Shown: piece by piece, positions 54,316-64,000 of the stretch
Layout of the letters: each line of letters opens with the position of its first letter
How positions within the stretch are numbered: position 1 is the first letter of the stretch
Origin: Lepidonotus clava
Taxonomy: Eukaryota > Annelida > Polychaeta > Phyllodocida > Polynoidae
DNA: 64,000 bases
Reading direction: 5' to 3'
NCBI GenBank assembly: GCA_936440205.1
Contig: OW387145.1
Location: forward strand, 25,547,075 to 25,611,074
Notes under the pieces: generated by a model
Seen by the model: the letters and a program-made list of their open reading frames with translations, nothing else
The model's database searches: none
Told to the model about the DNA's origin: nothing
Translations under genes and position numbers: made by a program

Positions 54316-55276
54316 CTACATGATTTTTTGTTTAGATCTACAATGGAATTAAATGATAATGATAAAAAAGAAGTGTAGGGAAAGGAGAGAGAAAAATGTA
54401 CCAGAATAGACAAATTTTCGGGGAAGACAAATTTAAAGACCACTAAACGTGACAGCAACATGGTAATTTTCCTACTTGGTGACATGAAACCGGGCCTATT
54501 CTTAAATTCCACAATGCGATTTTGCTCAATTTAAAATCGATAGGCAATAGATCTATAGCATTTGATAACATCCGACAGGGGTATTTGGCACGGCGACAGC
54601 CATTTCTTAAATTCAACATCCGACATCGGTACCCCTTGTCTAGGGCCCCTAATTAATTTTTGTTAGTGTTGACGATAAAAGTTGTTTTTTCTTTTGTAAT
54701 TCTGGACCACTTTAGTTGTTTCACTTTAAAAAAAAAAATCATATGGGATCTGATCTTTTAAAAAAAAAAAAACCAGATAATGAAAGGGCTTTATTTTCCT
54801 CTTCCAACACCAACTTAAAATTAATTTAAAAAAAAAAAAAAAAGATTCAACTCATTCAAATAATATCTGGACGGGTACTGGTAGGCCTACTGTAGCCCCT
54901 TCTTCACTATCCAGTGGCAAATCCAGAATTTGAAGGGGGGAAAAAAAGGGGGGGGGGGCGTGCAAATGTTTCACCTGCGCCCCCCAGGTGCAAGAATTTT
55001 ACATTAAAAAGTATATATAATCAAAAATAATAATTTTGCCCAAAATCACTGCGACATTCGTATCTCGGCGCCAGGAAAAATGATTCGCAGTTAGAGAGCG
55101 TCGAAGTGGCAGAGTGCCCCCCCCACCGGCAAATCGCCTGCTATCAGAGGTTGTACTTTAGTCTGTCAAATTTTCACCAGCATGCCCTTGGATTTCGCAA
55201 CGACAGATTGTGCAATCCTTGAAAACTGACATATAAGAAGGTCCCTAAATAAAAGTTGTAGTGAGACCTAACTGTC

Positions 55277-55286
55277 ACCGGAAGTG
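55277..55286 (+). promoter_or_regulatory. ETS-type site (ACCGGAAGTG) upstream of BCCIP
   Basis: ACCGGAAGTG is a consensus ETS/GABP site, eleven bases before the BCCIP ATG. The ATG itself is embedded in AAGATGGC, a YY1-like motif. Both are common at TATA-less housekeeping promoters, so transcription probably starts very close to the ATG. Confidence 0.5.
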
Positions 55287-55296
55287 CAAAACCAAG

Positions 55297-58200
55297 ATGG
55301 CAGCCCCCACCAAGAAGAAGCGTGTTGTTGATGAAGAAATCGCTAATGTCAGTGGAGAAGATAGTTCAGACTATGATGACGATGAAGGAATGGATGACGG
55401 AGGGGAGGAAGACCAGGAAGAAGACATGGAGGGACAGGTAAGGACTGTGTTTATTCTGAAAACCGTAGTTATCTGGTTATTAGTCGGTCTGGTGAAGCCG
55501 GCGCGGCCTCGTGGCACAGGCCCTGCACGCAGCACGTCGGGCAGCCACACTCAAAGCCTAGATCTACTTCAAGAAGGCTGGGCAGGACCAGAAGGCTTAT
55601 CCAGACTTGCGCCTAGGCCTATAAATGGGATAGATTAATAGATAGTCTATGTACAAAGGCTACTTCCAGTAGGCTTCGCAAACTCTTCTTGAAGTAGAAA
55701 GGTAGATGAGCAACGGCCCTCCTGCGGCAGGCACTGCACTGACACCTGCACTGACACTGTCGACTGAGTTGTTGCCGACCTGTCAGAGGCTGGATAGACT
55801 ACAATCGTTCGCATCTTGTTGTCCCTCCTGCACAGGACAGCTAGGGTATTCCGCATGCTAGGAAATATACAAGCTCTAGAGATACGTTATTAAAGATATT
55901 CATGGGCCCATCTTTATTATTACACATTTATTATGCGTTTACTTTAATTATTAATGTCATTAGATGTAAATGATTAGATCTAATACTGATAACTGTAGAC
56001 AGTCTAGTCTATAGATGACTCTTAGAACCCTTTCTTTGCCTCTGTCAAATGCACATTTTGGTAATATTTGACTGACATTTTTTTTATTTGTATATAGGGT
56101 TCGAAATTAACGTCAGCCCGTCAGCCCCAGGCTGATAGTTTTGAATCAGAGCTGACGAATTTTCGGAAAATTACATTAAAATCAGCCCAGATTTTTCACA
56201 CTTGCATTAGTCTTTAATATGGCCGGGCTGACAGCCTTAAAAGTTAATTTCGACCCCTGATTATTGATATAGATCTATTTTAAGAATTTGAATACTTTTC
56301 TCAGTGTTAATTAAAGCTACAGTCTTGCTGAGCACCAACACGGACTTTTATTGTTTATAAAATGAAGAAATAAATATTTTATGACTTTGAAAGGACAATT
56401 GTAGCAATTTTATTGAAAAGCAGGAAAATGTCACAGAATTTCAGTTAATTATTTGACAAAAAGTCAATAAAGATTTCAGTTTATCAAATTCTAGTGACAA
56501 TTTTTTCAGATAGTGGCAACATATTCTGACTTGTAAAGGTGCATCTTGTGCCATAGAATAATTAGGTTTTTACAAAATTTAAATTATGAGCTAGGGGAAA
56601 CTGAAAACTATCATCTATTAGACTATTATCTATAACGTTATTGAATTGTGCAAAATAAACCAGAATTCTATAGGAGATGTGTTTTTAGTATTTCAGTAGT
56701 CCAGAGGACTGAAAAACGTGTATTCTTTTTTTTAATGCGTCCAGAGCGCATGGCGCGGCCCTAACATTTTCACTGATAACTATTAACATGTGCACCTTCA
56801 AGTCCTTGCTATCAGGTATTAACTTTATTGGATTTTTCTTTGTTTCGTTGCAGAGAAATGATGTGTGTACGGGCAACTTCTTTTCAATGCATTAACATAG
56901 TATTTTTTTTATTTTAAGGAGGTCCAGGTAGACTTCGAAGCTCGTAACCCAGAGGACAGCGATTTCCATGGAATACGCAAACTTCTCCAGCAGGTAAATA
57001 GAGAAGGCATTTCCCCTAGTTTTCTGGATTTTTGACAAATCAGCAAGTTTTTAGGGGAACAAAATTTGCCTTTGTTTTCAGGAAACAGATGTTGCTACTT
57101 TAAGTTATTTCTTAACGTCAGAATGTATATACTTTAGGGTTTTCTTCATTTTAATTTTCCTCCTTAAAATCTGGAATGTCCTTCACAAATTTTCGGATTT
57201 TCCATGTTCATCAAATTGCCATCTCTGTAGATTTAAGGTTATCCATAGATATTTATGTTATTATATATCAGATATAAGCATATATTTCGAATAGTTGCTG
57301 CTGCAATTGAGGCACCACAATAGAGGCCAAAAAACTTCTGAACTTTTTCGCTTTTTTCTTTCTTAAGATTTGGATTATATATAGGTCTTATATTGACACG
57401 TATTTGGTGTCAAATTAAAGGTCTGATTCCCTGCAAACCCATGGGCTTATTCAAAGGTACTTAAACAGGGTTCCCACGCAGGTCTTAAAAGATCTTAAAA
57501 TTGATTTTCTCAAATTTAAGGCCTTAAAAAGGTCTTAAATTTGGCATTTTTGAAGCTAGAGGTCTTAAAAAGGTCTTAAATTGATTTTTTTGAGAAGTTA
57601 GAATGAAGTTACCAAATCCAACTTTCAAATAAGTACCCTCAATTGAAATTCAAATCATAAGATATTTCTGAAATTTTTCTTTTCACACAGTCGATAGGTC
57701 TTAATTTTTCCAAATCTTGGTCTTAAATTGGTCTTAAAAAGGTCTTAAATCGATTTTCGAAAATGCGTGGGAACCCTCTTAAAGTTGATGGATCATAACA
57801 TGTTTGGTATCAAATGAAAGTTCTTCCAATGGGTTATCTTGCTGTAGCATTGCCATATTTCTATTCCTTATGGCAAAATTGCGCAAAGCAAAAAACCCTA
57901 TTTTTGAGGTTATTATTTTTTTATTCTTAAAAAAATCATAGAAAATTAAATAAACATGCTATTTTCTTTAATTATGCATTTTTGCATGTCTTTTGATCTA
58001 CTCTATATTTATCATCTTTTGAGTATATCCTAAACCTGTTTTCAAAAAATCATCTGTGGTACCTAAAATATATGATTAACAATGTTTTTTCAGCTATTCT
58101 TGAAGGCAAATGTGAACATCTCTGAATTGGCAGATACCATACTTGCTCAGAATTATGTAGGAAGTGTAATAAAGGTACGTATTACAAGTCTATGAACTAA

Positions 58201-60744
58201 GATTTGATATCATCAGTCGATAAAGAATTAGTAAACTAGGAAATATACCATATATTTCCATTAAAATCATAGGCAGTTCATGTTTCCACTACAAAATAGA
58301 TAAATCAGTTGTGTATCGGACGTGATAGTAATACTAACATTTGTTTACAACAAGTCTTTCATGGCCAGAAAATGTATTATAAGAGACACACAAAAAGACA
58401 TTTTGTTAGGTAACGGGTCAAAAAATATAAATTGGAAGCCCGATTTAAATTATTTTCGGTAATTTTCATTTGTTTGAACTTACACAAAAAGACTCAGGCA
58501 GTCTTGAAAAATTAGAAATCACACCAGACACCCTACAGGATGATTTCTAGCATCTAAGACCCCTTTCTTGATTAAATGTATGCCAATTCCAGGCCTTCGA
58601 CTCAAGTCATTTTTAGTGATTTTACCTGAACACAACAGTTTTTTTTATGCGTAATTACACGTTCTAAATAGGATTGTTAGTAACCATCTGCTTATGTGTT
58701 CACCCGAAACAAGTTAACTTATTTTCATTTTTCGTTAACAACCAGCAATGTCCAGTTGACGAAGAGGAGGATGACGACGACGATGATGACGTCAGTGAGG
58801 TGTTCGGTGTGGTCACAGTAATCAACATTACAGAGAAGAAGGTATATTCATAATGAGTATTAGTGTCCGAAATTAGGGGTGCACAATTTTGGCGTTGGAT
58901 TTTGGGGCTAGGCACCCAGGAAAGTCTCCCAACTAATTTTAAAGTAATACTATGATTATGTTTGATAGAGTGTATGGAAATGTAATGGAGTTTATACTTA
59001 AAGCGTACACATTCATTATATGTAACCCACTTACCTTGGGACACAAGTCCATTGAAGGGTGTACAGCATGATTGACCGATCTATATACAGTGATCCCAAG
59101 GGGAGGAAGCAATACGCCTTACACCTGCAGTAATACATAGTTATTTGATATGTGATATTTTGTTTAGTCATGCCTGAATCAAAATTGTTATTTTGGGAGC
59201 GGCGGTGTGATGACCGTTCTGCAATCGTGGTTACGCGAATCTGTTCAAGTGTTGACATGTTACTATATAAATCCGTGCAACATAATTGTTATTTATTCGT
59301 GATTCAACTGCCACAACCATCACTTTATCGCAGATTTGAACTAGGAGGATAAAATAAATAATCCTGTTTATTAATGTCCAAACCAATCACCTGTTATTCC
59401 TTGTTATTAATCAGTCACTCTATCCATTTCTTCTAGCCGCGAAGTTTATAATCAAATTATTTTAGAACGGATGATGGTTTATCTTCTCATACGTATCTGG
59501 CTAGTGTAAGATCTTGAAAGCTAAATTTAACTTTTCTGTTTCAGAACGTCGAATTTGTCAAGCAGCTGAGAACTTTGTTGCTGGACAGATGTAAACAGCC
59601 AAACGTCAGAGCCAAACTTTCCGACGTATTCAACAGCGATAAGACATTGGGACTTCTCCTGAACGAGAGATTCATAAATATCCCACCACAGATAGCCCTG
59701 CCTTCATTCGAGAGCTTGTGGTGCGTAAACAACTGAATTTTCAAATTTATCAGAGAAATACGAGTATTGTGTCCTTTGCAGGCTCCTAATTTCGAAAACA
59801 TTGTTTTACGAATAAGCAGCTTGGAACGTGACATACTAACATCTTTATTCATTTAAAGTATAATCTATCGACTTGAGGCACCAACTGTCGTGTTAAACGG
59901 CTGAACCCTTGTGGATACCTGTGATAGCCGTAATTTCTTTTATACGGAAGTAATTATCAATTTTTGTGATAAGAATGCCTAAAAGTCTTTGCGGACCAGA
60001 CCTCCAAGATATTACAATTCTGTACGATCTTTGAACAAACAAATAGTGTACTTTACAGTAGATATCCGACGAGCAGTACATGTATACTTAAAAAACTCCT
60101 GTTTTCTGTATTTTTAGGAAAGAAGTGGACAAAGCAAAGGCCAAGCAAATGCCGTACAACTTTGACCAGTTTCTCATGGTTAGCAAGACTTATAGGGCTC
60201 CGCAGGTATCGAGACAGGCAGGAATTGAAACGCCCATGTTTGCAAATTCTGAAGAGGAATTCTTTTATCAGGTGAGTTATTTTAGTGGAAATCAGGAAAG
60301 TCCCTATTCGGATCACCGATCTTCTATCCAAACTGAGATTCTGCTGATAAATACTACGGTCATCCCTCTTCTATAATGAGTTTGAAACCAGGTTCACGCA
60401 CAATTCCTTAACCCTTGTTTGGTGTTTTTCAGCTTAGGGATTCTTAAATAGTTGCCAGAAATAAAGATTTATCAAGGTGAAATCACAAATTAACTGTGAC
60501 CCCGAAATTGTTTGTGTATCAAACTATTTTATTGGTAAGCTCCTTTCATTAAAATTTACTTTTAATTTCACAGGACTCAAGCCTAACGTTCAACTACTCG
60601 GTGGCCGATGAGAAGGACGCTCCGGTGAGCGGCACGTGGGACGACGAGGACGAGCAGCTCGAACCACTGAGGACCGTCATGGTAGTGCCGGTCGAGAAGC
60701 TGCCCACAATCATGTCACGCCTTAGCGACGCACTCAGCTTATAA
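55297..60744 (+). CDS. BCCIP: BCCIP, BRCA2/CDKN1A-interacting protein homologue
   Basis: Seven exons: 55,297-55,437, 56,919-56,993, 58,094-58,174, 58,746-58,841, 59,545-59,720, 60,118-60,271 and 60,574-60,744 (TAA), giving 297 residues (human beta form 314). The N terminus is basic then strongly acidic, as in the family. The conserved core follows: VQVDFEARNPEDSDFHGI, an acidic insert of seven Asp, FGVVTVINITEKK, LLNERFINIPPQIALPSFES, MPYNFDQFLMVSKTYRAP, FANSEEEFFYQ and the C-terminal MVVPVEKLPTIM. BCCIP is a nuclear protein linked to BRCA2, p21 and ribosome biogenesis. The start follows an A-at-minus-3 context. Introns 1 and 2 each carry a MITE. Confidence 0.96.
56096..56259. mobile_element. 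hAT-like MITE in BCCIP intron 1
   Basis: About 164 bp with inverted ends AGGGTTCGAAATTAAC / GTTAATTTCGACCCCTG, and inner CAGCCCG/GGGCTGAC words also inverted. AGGGTTCGAAATTAA-type ends are frequent in animal hAT MITEs. Flanks do not show an exact duplication. Confidence 0.68.
57466..57777. mobile_element. MITE rich in GGTCTTAAA words, BCCIP intron 2
   Basis: About 312 bp with inverted ends CAGGGTTCCCACGCA / TGCGTGGGAACCCT, flanked by a perfect 6-bp direct repeat, CTTAAA (57,460-57,465 and 57,778-57,783). The interior carries at least eight copies of AGGTCTTAAA-like words on one strand. Non-coding. Confidence 0.78.
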
Positions 60745-61194
60745 AGAGACTTTAATGTTATGTTAAGAAAAAAAAAGGCACATCACAACTAAGTTAAAAA
60801 CCCTCATTTAAAATGGCTCTTTTCATACTTCATGTTTATGTTACTCCATTACTTGTATCGAATATTTCAAGTGTTAAGATGTGTGTGCGAGTCGTGTTGC
60901 TTGTGCCTTATTTCAGATAAGTGGATCTAAACTTGGCATTTGTGGCGTGGCCTTACTGTCACTATATACCCAAATGGTAGAAGACAACGGGGAACGTTAA
61001 CGCTTTATCCCAAAGATAAAATGGAGATTTTTTGTTAAAGTCTGCCATTCCAATTACCGATTAACTTTTTAACACGCACTTCGGCTACTACATGTTGGTA
61101 ATTTTTCTTTTGTCCCAAAATGATAATTAAACTGAGTTGTTGTCCTACATTATGCCTCTCGACTGCACGTTCCCATTTAGCCATACATTATGTA

Positions 61195-61218
61195 AATAAA
61201 CATCTCATTCTGAATAAA
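61195..61218 (+). terminator. Poly(A) signals of BCCIP
   Basis: Two AATAAA hexamers (61,195-61,200 and 61,213-61,218) about 450-475 bases after the BCCIP stop. Confidence 0.6.
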
Positions 61219-61736
61219 TGACATTGAAACCGCTGCTAAGTGTTCTGTTCAGCTATACGTTTATCAATATAAATTCTGCACATGGATTTCTCAGGAGACT
61301 AAGTCACGCTAGGTACGACCCTTCTTATCATTACTTCGAGTTAGACGAGTCCCAGAGTCTGCTAGTAGTTATTTTTTACCAAACCGGGTTGACCAATTGT
61401 CCGTGGAATAATTGTACGTGAGGGGACTAGCTGGAATAGTGTGCTAGTAGTTATTTTTGCCAAACCGGGTTGACCATTGGTTCATCAAATATTTGTACGT
61501 GAGGGGATTATCTGGAAATATCTTTAAAATCTGGAACTGCTTGCTCCAGAGATCCATCCGCTACTCCGACTGTTTCCCTTCTAACCGCTTTTCATCTTTT
61601 TAATCTAACTTCAGAATACGGAGACCTTATTAACCTAAAAAAGCCAGTTAATCCTGGTATAGCCGATTAAATACGAAGTGCATATTGCTTATTAAAAAGA
61701 AGTATGGTAAAGGACACTATACATTTTCAACATTGT
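61219..61736. other. Intergenic spacer with a partial tandem repeat
   Basis: A word CTAGTAGTTATTTTT followed by CCAAACCGGGTTGACCA occurs near 61,360-61,400 and again near 61,443-61,475, with GTACGTGAGGGGA following each, a two-copy repeat of about 80 bp. No exon was seen. Confidence 0.6.
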
Positions 61737-61742
61737 TTTATT
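61737..61742 (-). terminator. Poly(A) signal of the minus-strand gene
   Basis: AATAAA on the minus strand, about 120 bases past the TAA at 61,862-61,864, consistent with a real gene end. Confidence 0.55.
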
Positions 61743-61861
61743 CAATTAAAAAAGCTATAGGCCAATCGTAAATAATGATATACTCCGTGGAAACAACATA
61801 TCTCTGTAGATTACAGATAAATCGTTAATTATGTTAAAATATGTCAATTTCGATATTGCAA

Positions 61862-62717
61862 TTAAGTTTTCCTCTTCTTTGATCCTTTGTATTCGAAACT
61901 CTGCAGGGGATCAGCTTTCCTCTTCTGAAATGACAAGATTTTAAGGATGAATAAAGGGCCTGAAGGCCGTGCGCTGCTTTCAGGCACATAAAACATCTAC
62001 TTCAAGACCATATTTTCCCTTAATGGTAGTAAATTTGATCAATTACATAAAGTAGAACAAGGAGTACATAGAAGTTAATTCTTTCAGGGTACCAACCGCA
62101 CAGAGAAAATGCCAAAAAATCGAACCTGACAGGGAAAACACAGGGAATTTGCAAATTTTGTCATAACACAGGGAATTTCAATTGACCAGGTTAATCGAAG
62201 GCATTGTAGGTTGTTCCAAATTAAAAGCCTCTGCGTGCAGAAAAAATTTGGACAACCCAACAACAAAACGTCAATTCCCTAATATCTTGAGAATGAGGAA
62301 TTTCAGAACTTGGCCAAATGAAATTCCCTGAGTTTTCCCTGTGTTTTGGCAAAATTTCCAAATTCCCTGTGTTTTCCCTGTCAGGATTTTTTTTTTACCA
62401 TTTTCCCCGTTTTCCCTGTGTGGTTGGTACCCTGATTATAGTTCTTGACCTTAAATTTGAAAATGCTCCTAATGTCTCCTTGGGAAGCCTTTCTCAGATT
62501 TTCGATTTAGATTTTTTCAAATATTTGTTCATCATTTTATAAACTAAAACCTCGAGCCTATAAAAGGTATTAAAATATACTTCCCTCTAAACTAAATTCT
62601 AATACCAGTAGTATAATGGTAATCTTACCTTGAACTTCGCCTCGCCTTTATTTGGGCCCCGCCTTTTGCCTTTGCTTTTACGTTGGGCCGATTTCATGTG
62701 TTTCAGCGTTGGAGGTA
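61862..62717 (-). CDS. C-terminal exons of a lysine-rich, probably nuclear protein
   Basis: Two consecutive minus-strand exons with clean borders and a continuous frame: 62,717-62,629 (acceptor TTCTAG, donor GTAAGATT) and 61,924-61,862 (acceptor TTTCAG, ends TAA). The joined end includes PPTLKHMKSAQRKSKRRGPN, then KGEAKFK, then KRKADPLQSFEYKGSKKRKT. It is dense in Lys/Arg clusters that look like nuclear or nucleolar targeting signals. The composition suggests a ribosome-biogenesis or chromatin factor, but the family was not identified. The 5' exons lie upstream at higher coordinates, beyond what could be recognised; the minisatellite at 63,088 lies on that side. A MITE sits in the last intron. 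Convergent with BCCIP. Confidence 0.72.
62085..62434. mobile_element. MITE with CAGGGTACCAACC ends
   Basis: 350 bp with inverted ends CAGGGTACCAACCGCACAG / CTGTGTGGTTGGTACCCTG, and further complementary arms rich in CACAGGGAATTT and TTCCCTGTGTTTTCCCTGT words. Lies within the last intron of the minus-strand gene. No exact flanking duplication found; hAT-like by its CAGGG end. Confidence 0.75.
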
Positions 62718-63087
62718 CTAGAATGAAAATGTAAAGTTAACAAGCTAAGTGGTCACGGCTCTATAGAGCTGTAGAGCACAGCTCCAAAAATAGGCGATCG
62801 CAGTATATGACCATGGTAACAAATGTCACTGTCGCGATCGTAGATGCCCCTGTAGATCATATATGGCGATGACAGGAGTGAGCCAGCACTGACACAGTAG
62901 TTATTGGGATTCAATTCCCAGTTGGTGCTAGGCTCACTAAAGGACGAGGTATAGCAAAAATATTAGTATTCGGTCTGAATGTCCTTCATTATCCCTGAAA
63001 GGGGAGTCTTTGGGTGATGACCACCAGTGTAACTGCAAGCATAACCACAAGCATAACGAAAGCATAACTGAAAGCGTAATGTCGTTC
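62718..63087. other. Spacer or intron, nothing recognised
   Basis: Probably intronic to the minus-strand gene. Contains GCGATCGC/GCGATCG words near 62,795 and 62,833 but no supported exon. Confidence 0.4.
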
Positions 63088-64000
63088 ACCGAAAGCGTCG
63101 CCGGAAGCGTCGCCGGAAGCGCCACCATAGGCCTCCAAGCGTGGCCTCCAAGCGTGGCCTCCAAGCGTGGCCTCCAAGCGTGGCCTCCAAGCGTTGCCGG
63201 ATGCGTCGCCGGAAGCGTCGTCGGAAGCGTCGCCGGAAGCGCCACCATAGGCCTCCATAATAATAAGCAACCACCGGGAGCGTCGCCGGGAGCGTCGCCG
63301 GAAGCGTCGCCGGAAGCGTCGCCGGAAGCGTCGCCGGAAGCGTCGCCGGAAGCGTCGCCGGAAGCGTCGCCGGAAGCGTCGCCGGAAGCGCCACCATAGG
63401 CCTCCAAGCGTGGCCTCCAAGCGTGGCCTCCAAGCGTGGCCTCCAAGCGTGGCCGGAAGCGCCACCATAGGCCTCCAAGCGTCGCCTCCAAGCGTCGCCG
63501 GAAGCGTCGCCGGAAGCGTTGCCGGAAGCGTCGCCGGAAGCGTCGCCGGAAGCGTCGCCGGAAGCGTCGCCGGAAGCGTCGCCGGAAGCGTCGCCGGAAG
63601 CTTCGCCGGAAGCGTAAGTGTAGGCCTCCTTTGATGCCTTGCTTACACTACATTTATATCATTATATCTTTGCATAGCGCAAGGCATCAAAAAGTGTCGC
63701 CGGAAGCGTCGCCGGAAGCGTCGCCGGAAGCGTCGCCGGAAGCGTCGCCGGAAGCGTCGCCGGAAGCGTCGCCGGAAGCGTCGCTGGAAGCGCCACCATA
63801 GGCCTCCAAGCGTCGCCTCCAAGCGTCGCCTCCAAGCGTCGCCGGAAGCGCCACCATAGGCCTCCAAGCGTTGCCTCCAAGCGTCGCCTCCAAGCGTCGC
63901 CTCCAAGCGTCGCCTCCAAGCGTCGCCTCCAAGCGTCGCCTCCAAGCGTCGCCTCCAAGCGTCGCCTCCAAGCGTCGCCGGAAGCGTCGCCGGAAAAGTC
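63088..64000. repeat. CpG-rich minisatellite of 12- and 13-bp monomers
   Basis: Two interleaved monomers: GCGTCGCCGGAA (12 bp) and GCGT(C/G)GCCTCCAA (13 bp), punctuated at least five times by GCGCCACCATAGGCCTCCA. Runs of one type switch to the other at the punctuation, giving a higher-order pattern. A non-repeat gap at about 63,615-63,690 splits the array. It continues to the window end, so its full size is unknown. It is very CpG-dense in an AT-rich region. Long open frames on both strands come from the repeat and are not genes. Confidence 0.93.

Larger units (their letters stand above)
53119..55296. other. Haspin 3' UTR and spacer to BCCIP
   Basis: AATAAA candidates for haspin lie at 53,304-53,309 and 53,767-53,772. 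The rest holds a second Harbinger-like MITE (54,154-54,315), a decayed GACATG-repeat (54,450-54,640), A-runs and a truncated CAGTGG-type MITE end at 54,912. No exon. Confidence 0.6.

Noticed and set aside
54912-55140. A further complete CAGTGG-type MITE
   Set aside because: The left end CAGTGGCAAATCC is present but no matching right inverted end was found, so it was only mentioned as a truncated end.
62937-63971. Long open frames of 90-184 codons on both strands, rich in repeated Ala-Ser-Gly-Asp, Arg-Arg-Phe or Glu-Ala-Ser-Pro
   Set aside because: They are translations of the 12/13-bp minisatellite in several frames at once, with no splice sites or unique domain.

Overview
The window is nuclear DNA from an animal, most likely a marine invertebrate bilaterian. 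The genes are split by GT-AG introns of a few hundred bases to about 2 kb, the background is AT-rich, and there are many short inverted-repeat transposons, a tRNA-derived SINE and solo LTRs. Nothing bacterial is present (no operons, rRNA or CRISPR). The phylum cannot be fixed from the sequence alone. Several gene families present (tandem fax-like genes, a C-factor-like SDR, an intron-rich haspin) occur in molluscs, brachiopods, echinoderms, hemichordates and amphioxus.

Layout. 1-25,000 is gene-poor and repeat-rich. It holds a degenerate 51-bp palindromic tandem array (about 660-990), a complete SINE with a 12-bp target duplication (5,211-5,422), a piggyBac-type MITE (6,228-6,862), two families of solo LTRs (7,617-8,153 and 15,469-16,014; 11,306-12,310 and 17,977-18,923), a Harbinger-like MITE that almost abuts one LTR (18,931-19,485), and a possible orphan exon resembling an F5/8C domain (about 22,550-22,716). 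25,094-38,929 carries two tandem, same-strand genes of the failed-axon-connections (fax/FAXC, GST/metaxin-like) family. 39,825-41,790 (minus strand) is a C-factor/sniffer-type short-chain dehydrogenase in four exons, ending tail to tail with the second fax gene. 43,900-53,118 is haspin, the histone H3-Thr3 mitotic kinase, in one leader exon and twelve coding exons. 55,297-60,744 is BCCIP in seven exons. 61,862-62,717 (minus strand) holds the last two exons of an unidentified lysine-rich, probably nuclear protein. 63,088-64,000 is a CpG-rich minisatellite built from 12- and 13-bp monomers and running off the window.

No operon-like or defence-like system is visible; the genes are ordinary neighbours. 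The most interesting point is in the second fax gene. It has two homologous versions of one internal exon (206 nt and 197 nt), both entering in phase 2 and leaving in phase 1, so either one keeps the frame but both together do not. This is the signature of mutually exclusive splicing, and the swapped segment lies in the GST-C-like half of the protein. Other notable points are a haspin upstream region with two CCAAT boxes 33 bp apart followed by a CHR-like TTCGAA (a G2/M promoter layout), a Pds5-type YSR motif at the haspin N terminus, and three MITEs with CAGG ends and exact 6-bp target duplications.

All exon calls come from reading splice sites and translations by eye. No search or alignment program was run.
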